Shown: positions 36,761-49,946, counted from the stretch's first letter. The stretch: DNA of 64,000 bases from Halichoerus grypus (GCF_964656455.1 NC_135720.1:50432598-50496597), one strand, 5' to 3'. Numbers and translations are program-made. The notes: a model not told the origin generated them from the sequence alone.

Positions 36761-39700
36761 TGAGCGCGAGTCTCTCAGGAATTGTTTTTTGGTGGGGACA
36801 GGGTGCTGGGAGAGGAACTCTTTCTCACTGGCCAGAACGGAGAGAGGTGTGTGTGGCGCTCTTGCCCGGCAAAGGTGACGGGGATGGGCGCGCCTCCCCC
36901 GCGACGGCCCCCACCCCCATTCGCGGGTTTCCGGAGCTCCGGCCGCCCACCCGCCAGCCCGGCTGGGTGCCGAGGGAGACAGCAGCCGGCCGGCGCGCCT
37001 GGGTCTCGGTTGCAGGGACCGCCCGAGGCTGCTGTAGGTGGGGAGACGGCTGGTCTCACCTGGGGTGCCACCGCCTGAGCGCCCCTGCCCTGGCCGGCAG
37101 CCCCTTTCCTCCTCGCTCTGGGGGCGGCCGCAGCACCGGGTGGCAGAGAAGCCCCCGCTTGCGCTACGTGCGGGAGGCTCTGTAAAGCCGGCTAGTGCGT
37201 TTGCGTGTTTGCGCCGCGCGTCTTTATATTACAGACATAAAGGTAAAGCGAGTGCGGGGATCCCTTTCTTCCCCGGAAGAGGGGGCGAAGGGGGGAGGTC
37301 GCCTCGGATGCATGGTAATGGGGGAGTGCCTCGGGCAGAGTTAGGGAGCCGCTTACTCAGCTCCGCTGTCGGCAGGACTCGCCCATTGTGCCACCCAGAT
37401 AATTATTCAACTATGCAGCATCCATTGCACCTTTCCCATTTTTCTTTTCCCCTTGCTACAGCATGCCCCCTAGCTTCGGTACTCTGACGCCTTCTCTTGC
37501 ATGCACTTGCGGGTGATGAACTGGAATAATGATGAAAAGAAAGCACATCTGACCTGAACATTCACAACCTGTCTTATAGCCGATTAATTAACTAATCCCC
37601 AGCTAGACTAGATACTTTAATATGACTCAGTCTGATCCTGTCCTTTTCTTTATAAGGTGTGCTTTGGATTATAATTTAATTTTTTCTTTGGTGTTAGATT
37701 CACGCATTAGTCAAGTCTTATTTCTTGTGCGGTAATTGATTTATTGGTTATTCAACGCATCTAATGTTCTTAAATTTAATATGGGTGATAGGTAACTTTC
37801 ATCTTTCTAACTGTTGATAGTACTATCTCATAATTATAAATGCAGTCTGTCTTTGAACTCTCAGGAACAGTTTTTCCCGTATGCTCTAAGTTTCTGTTAG
37901 CAAAGTATTTTTATTTATGGCGAATATTTGAATAAAGCACTTGATATAAAATTTCTCAAGTTTTGAGTAAAAAGTTTTGTATTTCGTTATTTTTCAGTAA
38001 TAATTTATTGCTGACCATAGCCTTCAGTTGAAAGAAAGGAAGCATTTAATATTTAAGGTGGGGTTTCAACTGCTATAATGAGCATTCGCTAATTTCTCTT
38101 AAATTTTATTTTTCAGTCAGTTCTTTGCAATATCATGTATTTAATTACTTGTAGAATTTTTTTTCTCATTTTTTCTAACTTCTCTCTCCAAGGATGGGCA
38201 GGCTCCAGTTTTGCATGATCTACCTGAAAGATGGAATATTTTTTTGAAAACGGAAGAAACAGCTGTTGGTTACTTGATTATTATGTTAAAAACTGTTTAC
38301 CTCTTGTTATCTAAAAATAAATGATTCACTGCCAAAAATAAGTTTTCTTTTTTTTTTTTTTTTGTAATCCTCCCCTTCTGGCTTTTCTCATTTAAGCTTG
38401 TTGCCATAACCCTTTTGATAAAACAGAATTGCCCATAGGCATTGCAGAGGCAGTTGTTTTAAGGTACAGTAATTGTTTTATGGCATTTGGAAGTGGCGCA
38501 CATAAAATATAACTTGATGGTGTAGGATCAGTTGCTTGGTTAGGAAATGACCTTGCAATTTACAAAATGGACACCTCTGTGCCTTGGTTTCCTTATATGT
38601 AAATGGAGATAATATCCATTTATGTCACTGAGTAGTATGCATAAATTCAATAAAGATGTTTTCATAATGCTTTTAAAGAAAATTTATATATTTTAGCTGA
38701 TGGATGATGAAAATATTTCAGGGTAAAATACAAGGGAAAAAATGTTATTAGGATAGTCCCTGGCATGTTAGAATGGCTGATTTACATTGAATTTTGCTTT
38801 GGAGATATATGGTTATAAATTGAAAAATGTTTCTCATCTATCAAGAGTTTTTAATAATTACAAATTTAATAGGTACTGTAGTAAATACCTATATGTAGAT
38901 ATAACTGTAGATATAGTTCATATTGATGAAAAAAGTTACATGACTTGGTAATAAACAAGTAGAATCTTGAATTAAGTTTGTAAAAAAAAAAAAAATTTCC
39001 AGGAAACATTAAGGCCTTTTTCATTGAAAAATTTACAGATGACATGATCCAAAATGCATAGTTGAGATCATTTATAAGGTATGATATGAAGTTTTGTTTA
39101 TTATTCAAGTTTGTAAATAATTGCATACTCATATATAATGTATTAATATTGTATAATACTATATTTAATTATACATTTTTCTTCATTTTCAGAATAGGTT
39201 AAGGTATCCATTTCCGAGTGTTTGGTTTTCATTATCACAGAGATGGTAATAGTAGCTTTTGATCTCCTTATTGGAGTATTATTAGCTCAGTTAATTTTTA
39301 TAGCAAAAGCTACTAATAAAATATATTATTAGAACTTTTGCCAAAGCCATATTTTTGGTTACTTTGTAGGGAAACTTCATATAGATGATGAGTTTATTTA
39401 AATGTCTTTAAAATTACTATTGTATAGTTTCTTTTTTTGAGAATGAATTTGATTACATTTTTAATGTTTTTGCAAATGACCAACTTAAAATTCAGCTGTC
39501 ATTATCACTTGGGTAAATACAGGTAATTAAAGGTTTTTCTAAGGTCCTTGAGGACAGAAACTAACCTGAATCTTATTGTCATAAATCCAAAATTGCTAGC
39601 ATAGTGTTTAGCAAATAGTAGGGGCTCATTTTTGTTGTTGTTAGACAAATAAAATGAATGAGTGAAGAATATCCATTGATTTAATGGACTGAATAGAAAT

Positions 39701-41979
39701 TTTTAAAAATAGATTTATCAAATAAATTTTAATTCATGAGACATAGCTTTATTTCAGGAGAAAAGAGAAAATGTTTTGGAGGTTCTTTGAAGTTTATTTA
39801 CCTGTTCAGATAGAATCCCTTTACCCACACATTTTTTGGAAGATTACTAAATATCTATATACTGTAATGTGGATTGTCAACCTTTCATTCTTAAAATGAT
39901 TAATTTTCTTACTTCTTATAGGTCACTTCATGAAAATATACATTAAAGTTTTTTTGTTGTTTTTCCTAAATTAGTAAGTATAGAAATGTTTCGGGTTTTT
40001 TTTTTTTTTTTTTGCTTACTTCAGTTTTCTAGTGAAATATTATTAAAAAGTTGTATGTAAATTATATCCGGTGCAAAATGTGCCTGAATACCAAGTTTTA
40101 AAAATAAATGACCTCTGAGGTAGAGCTTTTTATAAAGTGAAGAATCTTGTATTTTTAATTTATCACATTCAGTTTATAATTTTGATTCATTGTGTATTAC
40201 TGGTTCCTAATTTAGCATGAGAATATATTTTAAAATTTGTAAAATGGTTTAGAACTTGGAACTTCCTCAAAAACAATATTCTTGGTGGTTAGATTTGCAG
40301 GCAGCCCACCAAATTTAACCCTTAATGTACCTAAATTATAAGATTTATAATACTAGAGAATTATATTAATAATAATTAGGGTAAATATTATATTGAAAAT
40401 ACCTACACTGTATACAACAGTTTTTCTTTCAGAAAATCCATTCAGAATTTTCTTTGAAATTCTAAGAATGCATTTCTCTTGTGTTAGACATGACAACATT
40501 ATTAGGAACTTGTTCTCTAATATCCACTGGATATGAAGAGGAGGATCTTCCTCAGTTCGGTGAGCCTTACATTGTATAGGGCAAGAGGTGAGAGAATGAG
40601 AGAAATTGGAAGGAGCTAGGGTCTTCTATGTGACATTTGACAAGTCATTTTACTTTTCAGGGTCTTTGGTTTTCTCGATTGTAAAATGAGAAGGTTGAAG
40701 TATAATCTCTGATGTTCCTTTCAGTTACAAATAAAATTCAAAAGCATTTCAATGCTCAGTGTAGCCACTTTTTTCGGAGAGTTCATTTTTCCTTTCTAAT
40801 GTTGCTGCTTATGTACCTCCTCTCAGGGAATTCCTTCTCTCTGGATCTACCTTTGAAATGATTATAGTCTTAATCTTTTTCTCACATGCCTGTTCTTGGA
40901 AGCAAGACTTTTTAGGGTTTTTAAAGGAGTTTTTTGTAATGTTTGTTGTTTGTCTGCTTTTATTTTTATTCTTTTTTATTTTTTAACTCCTAGTACCACC
41001 AAGAAACTGAGTTAAGATGATTTGCTTTGTTTTCTTCTTTTGAGTTTTTTACTGACAGCCTTTAAATAAAGTCAAGGTAAATTTTATTTATACCTTGGAG
41101 AAATTTTATACCTTTATATCTAGTGACTCCAGAGAAATTTTTTTTATAAGGAAAAATATTGGAACTAAGGTTTTGGAATGGGTTTATGAAGGTAAAGTGA
41201 TGGAATATGGCTTGGGAATAGGGTTGTCACGTACTGTATGGGATATCCTGCATTTTTACTTGTTAAATCTGGCAGTCTTACATTGGGTGCTCTGGAACTT
41301 TGGGCATGGCAGGAGGATGGCTGTGGTGGGGTTGGAGGCAGAGTGAGAAAGTGAGTTTATGGATTCCTTGAGAACAGAAACAGTTTTGTTGTTGTTTTGG
41401 TTGGTGGTTTTGTTTTGCTTCATTTTGGTGTTTCTAGAACTTGTTCCGTAAGTTAAATGGATATTTGAGATATTTGAGAATAACAAGGTAAGTAATTCTC
41501 TTAGGTGTAAAGATCAGGATTCTGTGAGAAAAGGGGTCATGAAACACAGCTATGTTGGTCATACACATTGGAGTATTTTGTAGATTTTTAATTAACTTCT
41601 TATTTGGAGGTTAATAATACTCAAAATAATAGGTAACATGTTTTCCTAAGTAGATAAAAAATTACATGCTTGCTATATATACAAGTCACTATGTAGCTAC
41701 CATTGTATTTATTATTTTATTTAATTGGTATCATAGCCCTATTAGAATTTAATGGAAAAAGAGGGTTAACTGAAATAAATAAGTTGTTTATTCTGCTCAG
41801 CAGAAGCACAGGTTCTCTGGGAACCACTTTCTCTTCCCTTTCTTCAGTAAGTTACTGTGGAGCAACGATTTTAATAACTTGATAACAGTAATTCTGCCTG
41901 CCTGCCACCCTTCCCCTCATCTATAATTGGTCAGTCTAGTGGTGGTTATCACTTGTCCTATGCTAAACCAATTATTCAT
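36761..41979. other. WASF1-side first intron, SINE-poor start
   Basis: CpG-rich to about 37350, then AT-rich. Holds the candidate terminal exon at 38193 and MIRs at 38540 and 40600. Otherwise nothing recognised. Confidence 0.6.
38193..38340 (+). other. Candidate terminal exon with poly(A) signal
   Basis: A long pyrimidine tract (38160-38190) ends in CCAAG, a strong acceptor. About 123 bases later is AATAAA (38316-38321), followed within 30 bases by a T-rich downstream element. Together this is the layout of a last exon of a short transcript from the promoter at 36 kb. Joined to the donor after 36730, the ATG at 36720 would read in frame into the ATG at 38194 and stop after 21 codons, the last being TTT TTT TGA. 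This could be a short non-coding RNA, a premature-end isoform of the WASF1-side transcript, or chance. Confidence 0.35.
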
Positions 41980-42725
41980 TCAGCACATAATTACTGAAGG
42001 CCAGCTGGGTGCTAGAAGTATACAATGGAGAGCAAAACAGAGGTCTCAATTCTCTTGTTTTTGTTTTTGTTTTCTTTTTTTAAAAGATTTTTTATTTATT
42101 GATTTGACAGAGAGAGAGAGCTAGAGAGGGAACACAAGCAGGGGGAGTGGGAGAGGGAGAAGCAGGCTCAATGCGGGGCTCGATCCCAGGACCCTGGGAT
42201 CATGACCTGAGCCGAAGGCAGACGCTTAACGACTGAGCCACCCAGGTGCCCTCTCTTGGAGTTAACAGTATAGTAAGAGAGTCAGATACTGAACAAATAC
42301 ACATATCTGTAATTAGGAATTGTAGTGAATGCTATAAAGGAAAAGAACAGGGAACCTAATTTACCTTGGGAGTCAGGGAGGGTTCTTTGAGGAAAAATTA
42401 GTGGAGGTTAGCTATGTGAAAAAGGAAGAGAATGCAAAGGATACATGTTCAACAGTTTTGAGGTGGGAAAGAGCTTGGTAGATTCCACTAAAAACTAAGA
42501 AAAGGCCAAAGTAGATAAAACTCAACTATATAGTTAGCAAGAGGGATTGTGGCTTAATGTAACAAGGTTGTTAAATGTAAACAGGGGCCAGACATGTAAG
42601 GCCCACATAGGTCTTGTTTCAACTAGGGTTGTGGATTGTAAGTATATTGGGAAAACCATGAAGGGTTTTAATCAGGTTAACAACTGGATCAGATCTGTCT
42701 TTTAAAAAGATCACTCTGGGAGATC
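41980..42725 (-). mobile_element. L2 element, reversed, split by a SINE
   Basis: Left part TGCTAGAAGTATACAATGGA; after the SINE, GGGAGTCAGGGAGGGTTCTT, then AAAAAGATCACTCTGGGAGA. Confidence 0.68.
42058..42251 (-). mobile_element. SINEC with internal deletion
   Basis: Reversed copy that jumps from AAGCAGGCTC directly to AATGCGGGGC, losing about 20 bp present in its relatives. Short duplication TCTCTTG. It interrupts an L2 fragment. Confidence 0.9.
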
Positions 42726-42965
42726 AGTCACAATTCTGCCCATTTCTGTAGTTTATAGCAGTTCTATATACCTGCACTAAGCCAGGAGGACACTCAGAGC
42801 TTTTCCTGAATTCTAAGTGCCCAGAGGTTTGAATAATTTGTTTTTTGCTCTAGTGATTGAAACTGTAAGATATAAAATCCAGAAACTGTTAATGGTGTTG
42901 TTTCTTGTCATGTGAACTAGATAAACATGGGCATCTGGAAGAAAGAACAAGAGAAGCAGATACAG

Positions 42966-43173
42966 GGGGCGCCTGGGTGGCTCAGTCTGTTAAGCAACTG
43001 CCTTCAGCTCAGGTCATGATCCCAGGGTCCTGAGATCGAGCCCCGCATCGGGCTCCCCGCTCGATGGGGAGAAGCCTGCTTCTCCCTCTCCCACTCCACC
43101 TGCTTGTGTTCCTGCTCTCGCTATCTCTCTCTCTGTCAAATAAATAAATAAAATCTTAAAAAAAAATAAAAAG
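42966..43173 (+). mobile_element. SINEC
   Basis: Forward near-consensus copy. The flanks share GAGAAGCAGAT and GAGAAGCGGAT. Confidence 0.93.
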
Positions 43174-43434
43174 AGAGAGAAGCGGATGGTCTTAGCTGTA
43201 GTCACCTGTCTTTGTCCATGGTCCTGAGATTGGGTTCCAAGAGACACCCAAGTGTTAATACTGTTGCTGCTACTAATTTTTATAATAAGTTGTCCTTTTT
43301 TTTTCCCCCATAAACTAGTTGGAATTATATTTCTTGTACTTGGCAGCCAACCAACCAAGTCCTGTCATAGATTAATTTGTATAAGGTCACATGGCTAATA
43401 AAAATGGTAGAGGTAAAATTTGAACACAGATTTT

Positions 43435-43651
43435 AACCAACTGAGCCACCCAGGCGCCCCTTTTTTTTTTTTTTTTTTTTTAGATTTTATTTATTTATTT
43501 GAGAGAGAGAATGAGAGAGAGAGAGAGCATGAGAGGGGGGAGGGTCAGAAGGAGAAGCAGACTCCCTGCTGAGCAGGGAGCCCGATGCGGGACTCGATCC
43601 CGGGACTCCAGGATCATGACCTGAGCCGAAGGCAGTTGCTTAACCAACTGA
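43435..43651 (-). mobile_element. SINEC in circularly permuted order
   Basis: The 26-base reversed head of the SINE (43435-43460, ending GGCGCCCC) stands to the left of the poly-T tail (from 43461) instead of at the far right. The body then runs to TTAACCAACTGA and stops at 43651, lacking the head. The whole is enclosed by one 16-bp target duplication, TGAACACAGATTTTAA (43421-43436 and 43652-43667), so it arrived as one insertion. Confidence 0.9.
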
Positions 43652-43667
43652 TGAACACAGATTTTAA

Positions 43668-44229
43668 AATCCCATTTTTTTCCTGCAACCCTGTGCCGAT
43701 AAAGTACCACTTCTTAAACTAATGGTTCTAATGGAATTCTAAGGAGGTGGAGGTTGGGTGCAGTTGACCCCTATTAGGTGATGATGGCAGCAATGCTTTA
43801 TTTTGGGTATGTTTGACGATGGTATAGCTTTCTGCCATTCTTTTCCTCTTGAGTAACAGTTACTGAGGTCTACTCTAATAAGTTAATGTTTCTATACTGA
43901 CGAACTCATTTGAAAAGAAAAAGCTTGCATGTCAGGGCATAGATTAATTTATTTGATTTCTCTACCAAAAATATGAAGTCTGTTATTTTTTACATTATGC
44001 TACAAAAGTAAGCTTTTTTGTTTTCCACTCTTTAATAAGACTCTGTTATCTTATATGTGTTATATATTTTTTGGGCAGGGGTAAGTTTTGTAACATACAT
44101 GTGCTAGAGATGATGTTAGAAAATTGTGGAAAGGTTAAAGAATAAAGGAACAAGAGAAGCATTTATATTTTAGTTGAGGATGAAGACTAGCACTTATTTA
44201 TTCTAAAAACTAAAATAAAAGCTTTGTGA
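43668..44229. other. WASF1-side intron, unique stretch
   Basis: No repeat or gene recognised. Confidence 0.55.
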
Positions 44230-44700
44230 TATATCATAATACATGGCTAGAAATTTACCAATTTTGTTGATATTTTCAAAGAATCATTTGGTTTCATTTG
44301 TTTCCTCTGTTGATTTCCTGTTTTCAATTTGGTTGATTTCTTTGCTTCTTCTGCTTGCTTTTCTATAGTTTCTTAAGATGGAACCTGAGATTATTGATTT
44401 TAGATCTTTCTTCTTTCCTACTGTATGCATTCAGTGCTATTAATTTCCTTCTAAGCACTACTTTTGATGGATTCCACACATTTTGATAAGTGGTATTTTC
44501 ATTTTCACTTACTTCAAAATGTTTTAAAATTTCTCTTGAGACTTCTTTGACCCATGTGTTATTTAGAAGGGTGGCATTTAATCTCCAAATATTTTGGGAT
44601 TTTCTAACTTACCTTTCTGCTGTTGCTTTCTATTTTAATTCCATTGTGGTCTGAGAGCATACATTGTATGATGTCTATTCTTTTAAATTTTGGAAGGTGT

Positions 44701-44905
44701 GGAGCGCCTGGGTGGCTCAGATGGTTAAGTGTCTGTCATCGGCTCAGGTCATGATCCCAGGGTCCTGGGATTGAGCCTCGCATCCATTGAGCTCCCTGCT
44801 CAATTGGGAGCCTGCTTCTCCGTCCTCTGCCATTCCCTCCACTTGTGCTCTCTGGCTCTCTCTCTCTGTCAAATAAATAAATAAATAAACTCTTTAAAAA
44901 AAATT
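44701..44905 (+). mobile_element. SINEC inserted in LINE-1
   Basis: Forward copy. TTTGGAAGGTGT is repeated at 44689-44700 and 44909-44920. LINE-1 sequence continues on both sides. Confidence 0.92.
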
Positions 44906-47015
44906 TTTTTTGGAAGGTGTGTTTTATGGCCCAGAATGTTGTCTGGGTGAATGGTCTATATGAACTTGAGAAGAATGTGGTTTCTGCTGTTGTTGGGTGA
45001 AGTACTATATAAATGTCAATTAGATCCAGTTGATTAATGATGATGTTCAGTTCAACCCTATCCTTACTAATTTTCTGCCTGTTGGATCTGTCAGTTACTT
45101 AGAGAGGGGTGTTGAAGTCTCTATAATAGTGAATTCATCCATTTCTCCTTGCAGTTCTATCAGATTTTGCCTCACATATTTTGGTGCTCTGTTGTTATGT
45201 GTATATACATTAAGGATTGTTATGAAATTGTCTTTTAATTGGTGTATTTGAACCATTTACATTTAAAGTGGTTATTGATATAGTTGGATTAATATTAGTC
45301 ATATTTGTAACTTTTCTATTCATTAAGTTCTTTGTTTCTTTTTTTTTTTTTTTCTCTTTTTGAGCCTTCTCTGGCTTTAATTGTGCATTTTATATGGTTC
45401 CATTTTCTCTCCTCTCTTAGAGTACCAATTATACTTGTTTTTAAAATATTTGTTAATGGTTGTCCTAGAGGTTGCCCGCTTAACATAAATAACACAATGC
45501 CGCTTCACGGGTATTGCAGGTTTCTTATAATGGAGAATTCCCAGTTTCTCTCTCCCATCCCTTAGAACATTACTGCCATTCATTTCGCTTATCTATATGC
45601 TATAATCACCCGGAACTTGGTGGCTGTTATCACTTTGAACAAACAATTATCTGTTAGATTCAGGAATTAAAAAATATATATATTTTATCTTCCCTTCATT
45701 TCTTAATTCAGTGTAGCTAGTGTAGCTCTTTCTATATGTAGATTGGAGAGTTTCTAACCTATGTCATTTTGCTTTTCTCTAGAGAACTTTTTTCTTGCAA
45801 GGCAGGTCTACTGGTGACAAATTCAGTTTTTATTTGGCTGAGAAAGTATTTCTTTTCATTTTTGAAGGATAATTTCTCTAATGACAAATTCTAGGTTGGT
45901 GGTTTTTTCTTTCAACACTTGAAATATTTCACTCAACCCTCTTATTTGCATGGTTACGGACGAGAAGTCCAACATAATTCTCATCATTGTTCCTCTATAG
46001 GTAAAGTGTTTTGTTTTTTTTTCCTGACTTCTTTCAATGTTTTTCTCTTCGTTTTTAGTTTTCTGCAGTTTGAGTGTTATATGCTTAGGTATGGATATTT
46101 TGGTATTTGTCTTTGCTTGATATTTTCTGAGCTTCATGGATTTATGGTTTGGCTTCTGTCATTAATTTTGGAAAATTGTCAGGCATTATTCAAACATTTC
46201 TTCCACTCTTCTTTTTTCTGGTATTCTTATGTATACGTTACACCTTCTTTAATGGTCCCACAGTTCTTGGTATTCTGGTTTTGTTTTTTTTTTTCATTCT
46301 CTTTTTCTCTTTGCATTTTAGTTTAGGAAGTTTCTGTTGATACTTCTTTGAGCTCATTGATTCTTTCCTCAGCTGTGTCCAGCTTAGATGATCCTATCAA
46401 AGACATTCTTCATTTTTGGTACAGTTTTTTTTTTTTCCTAATGTTTCTTTTTGATTGGTTCATAGAGTTTTCATGTTTCTGTTTATATTTCACCTCTTTT
46501 TGCATGTTGTCCACTTTTTCCATTAGAGCCCTTAGCATGGTAATCATAGTTTTTGTAAATTCCCATTCTGATCATTTCAAAATCTCCTTTATCCAAATTT
46601 GGTTCTGATGCTTGCTTTGTCATTTCTGAGTATGCTTTTGTTTCCTTTTAGCATGCCTTACAAATTTTTGTTGAGAGCCAGACATGATACATAGGATAAT
46701 AATAGAAACTGAAGAAGGTAGGTCTTTTGTACGAGGTTTTATATTTCTCTAACTAGGAATTAGGTTGTGTTTACTGTTTGCTGTAGCTGTAGCTGTAGGT
46801 GTCAGAGGTTTCAATTTCCTCTAGTGTTGTTGTTTTTGTTTCCCTTCTTATCTTCTGGTTTCCCTAGAAATACCTTCTTAAATATTAGTCTGAGCCTTAT
46901 AGTTTTGTTTTTTGTTTTTTTTTTTTTTTAGCTATAATCCTGTTACTATATAGGAGCCCTGTTAATGTGGTGGTAAGGTGTGGCAAGTAGGGAAGTAGTC
47001 TATGATCCTATGTGA

Positions 47016-47127
47016 GTTTTTTTAAGATTTTATTTTTAAATAATCTCTACACCCAACGTGGGGCTCAAATTTACAGCCCCAAGATCAAGAGTCACATACT
47101 CTTTGGACCGAGCCAGCCAGGCACCCC
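47016..47127 (-). mobile_element. Short SINEC variant inserted in LINE-1
   Basis: Reversed copy without the CT-rich part. Near-perfect duplication TATGATCCTATGT (47001-47013) and TATAATCCTATGT (47128-47140). Confidence 0.88.
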
Positions 47128-47767
47128 TATAATCCTATGTTTAGATATCAATCTCTTACTTGGCCTGTGCCCCTGGACCTCCACAAGTGCTTCTCAGCTT
47201 CTCTTCCCCCGACTATGGGTATGTCAGTAAGGCAAAAGAGGGCAGGAATTGGGTAGTTTTCATTACTCCAAGTTGGATGAGGCTCTGATGAAGTCTTTTC
47301 CTTTGCTAGATAGGCTTTTCTTGTGGAGAATTCTATGGACTTGTTTCAAAATGTTATTTTTTTCCTTACCCCAGCCAAGCAGAGGAGATTTTTCTTTGAT
47401 TCTCACTATGAGAAACTTGTGGGGCGTAAACCTTGGAAAGTGTTATCAGTCCCCTCAGACTAGACCCCCAGGAGTTTTAAACTCTCAAACTAGTCCACAA
47501 TCAGCCTCCAGCAACTTGTTCAATTTACCATTTAAGTGTTTATATCAATTCCTGACTTCTTTGCCTTCCACTTTGGCTAGCTTATCTATATTCTCTGTAT
47601 TTAACATTCTTTCTAGTTTCTTGGGTGAGTGTCCTCTGGCCTCAGTATCTCAAGGATCTAGGAAAAGTCCATTATTTTTCAGGTTGTTTAACTTTTATTT
47701 TGTTGAGAGAGAAGAGTGATGACATCCAAGTTTTTTACATGTTGGAGTGGAACCTGGAAGTAACCAT

Positions 47768-47769
47768 TT

Positions 47770-47800
<31 letters not shown>

Positions 47801-47987
47801 TTTAAAGATTTTTATTTATTTATTTGAGAGAGAATGAGAGACAGAGAGCATGAGAGGGAGGAGGGTCAGAGGGAGAAGCAGACTCCCTGCCAAGCAGGGA
47901 GCCCGATGCGGGACTCGATCCCGGGACTCCAGGATCATGACCTGAGCCGAAGGCAGTAGCTTAACCAACTGAGCCACCCAGGCGCCC
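47768..47987 (-). mobile_element. SINEC, young subgroup, with a long (TTTA)n tail
   Basis: Reversed copy carrying GACTCGATCCCGGGACTCC, the mark shared with the copies at 43461 and 53397. Duplication AAGTAACCAT at 47758-47767 and 47988-47997. The tail contains about eight ATTT units. Confidence 0.95.
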
Positions 47988-48837
47988 AAGTAACCATATA
48001 TTAAAAAAAAAAAAATGTGTAGTAGTCCACTGTACGGATATACCAAAATTTATTTCATTTGTTCCCCACTGTTAGATGTTTAGGTTGCTTCCTTTCTTTT
48101 ATATGGCAAGCCATGCTCTAATAAACTCTCCTTGAATATACTGCAGTTTTGATTTTAATGGCTATTTTTCAGTTATATATATCTCCTGTAATTACCCAGA
48201 GTTTAGGGAATTGGCATCCTTAAACCAGAAGACTGGGTTTAATTTTAGTACTTTCACTTATTAGGTAATCTTGGACCATTTTACTTCTGATCAGTTTCCT
48301 CATTTGTAAAATGTGAATGATAACCACCACCTGGAAGAGCTGTTGTAAGGATTAAAGATACATTAGAAGGTATTTGTAAACTGTAAAACACTATGTAAAA
48401 GTTAGGTAACTTAGGTATATTGTGATATAAACTCTGAGGCTTAATAATAATCAAGCACCTTGGTAATTAACTAGCTTGAGACCAGGCTGCCTAGGACAGT
48501 GTTTTGAAAGTAAATATTATGATTTATTGATAATTCTGAGAAAGGGGGCACAGTTGATCCTGAGGGAGATAGCTAAGTAACAAGTACATCTCAAAAACTT
48601 GATGGAATAATATGTTGATAGGAGTTGATAGTGAATATTGTTTAACATATGATAGAATACATTAGGTTTTATGAAGATAACTAAGAAAAATAAGCAAAGC
48701 TGTTTTCATATAGTTCTGCAACTGGGCAGGCATTCAGTATATTTCTGAAACACTTGATAAGATAGAATTCAGATATTTTACTTATTTCAATATTATTCTC
48801 CAAATAATATTGTAATTTTTAAGGTAGCATAGTTTTT

Positions 48838-49015
48838 AGTGACTTGACACTCAGAAGTGTGATCCGTGGACCAGTAGCATCAGCATCATATGAGAACTTG
48901 TTAGAAATGCAGAATATTAGGCCTACTCCATATCTGCTAAATCAGAACGTACTGAGTCAGTTTAACAAGATCCCTGGGTGATTGGTATATACTTTAATGT
49001 TTCAGAATCTCTGGC
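48838..49015 (-). mobile_element. MER5A-like hAT element
   Basis: GTGTGATCCGTGGACCAGTA, then GAACTTGTTAGAAATGCAGA, the usual MER5A text in one orientation. Confidence 0.8.
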
Positions 49016-49207
49016 TTACTATGCATAAATCTTGCAATAGAGAAAGACTGTTGTCAAGGTTTTTAACTATATAGTATCTCTGAATAGCTTATGGCTTAAA
49101 GAGAGAAGTGCATCCTGGATTAAGTGTAACTTTACCAGTATTGACAAAATGGTGCTAAACAGAAAGATGCACTAATCTATTTTTAATTTTTAAATTCTTA
49201 TACACTT

Positions 49208-49420
49208 GGGGCGCCTGGGTGGCTCAGTTGGTTAAGTGTCTGCCTTCAGCTCGGGTCAGGATCTCAGGGTCATGAGATCACCCTGCAAGGGACTCCCTGC
49301 TCAGCGGGGAGTCTACTTCTCCCTCTCCCTCTGCCCCTTCTCCCCCCCCCCACCATGTTCTCTCTCTCTCTCTCTCTCTCAAATGAATAAATCTTTAAAA
49401 TAAAATAAAATAAAATAAAA
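49208..49420 (+). mobile_element. SINEC with an (AAAAT)n tail
   Basis: Forward copy. Duplication TCTTATACACTT at 49196-49207 and 49421-49432. Contains a C run and a CT microsatellite. Confidence 0.94.
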
Positions 49421-49946
49421 TCTTATACACTTAACAAAGATGAGGATAGGCTATTGCAAATCCAATGATCTATAGGTCAATATTGAAATTTAAAAAAAAA
49501 AGAAAATTTAGTTAATTTTTAAACTTGTAAAATGTGGTAATGGTTCCTTCATCTGACTTCCCTGAGAATTGAGAGATTCCACTTACATGTCTTTTCTAAA
49601 AATTATATCTTCTCCCTTTAAAAGTAAAATTTGTTTTTAATTACTTTTTATGGGAACAGTTCTGAAAGTATTATACAGTTCTCTATTTCCTTAAAAAAAA
49701 GTATATGGAATGTAATATAACTTTTTCTTAGTGATAAAGATTCCCTGTCATCTACTGAAGCCTTATATGTATAGATGCTCTGGGTTAAACTGATTAATTG
49801 ACTCATTTATGAAAACCTATTGTTATTGTAGTTTGTTGTAATACAAAGATGTTGGTTATTAGAGGATATAGAATTATTTACCATATAATAAGTTATCCTA
49901 CATTGCTGGCCTACATTATTGTGTTTGGTACTTTGAACTTCCTTTT

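Larger units (their letters stand above)
44230..47740 (-). mobile_element. Old LINE-1 (L1M class): ORF2 5' part, ORF1 and 5' UTR
   Basis: Reversed and long. It holds ORF2 text (TTGTGGTCTGAGAGCATACA; GGTGTTGAAGTCTCTATAAT), then ORF1/5' UTR text around 46100-47500 (TTCTGTCATTAATTTTGGAA). Interrupted by SINEs at 44701 and 47016. All frames are broken; the short open frames in it are not genes. Confidence 0.8.

Noticed and set aside
36018..37487. Several overlapping open frames of 98-157 codons on both strands in the CpG island
   Set aside because: High GC lowers stop-codon frequency in all frames; the translations are Arg/Gly/Pro-rich on both strands and match no family I know.
33669..42057. 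SINE-free interval of about 8.4 kb around the promoter
   Set aside because: An even longer SINE-free interval (19128-29264) has no promoter in it, so the gap is not a convincing sign of selection.
45919..47719. Clusters of hydrophobic open frames of 86-156 codons
   Set aside because: They are antisense translations of an old LINE-1; the T-rich strand gives Phe/Leu-rich nonsense.
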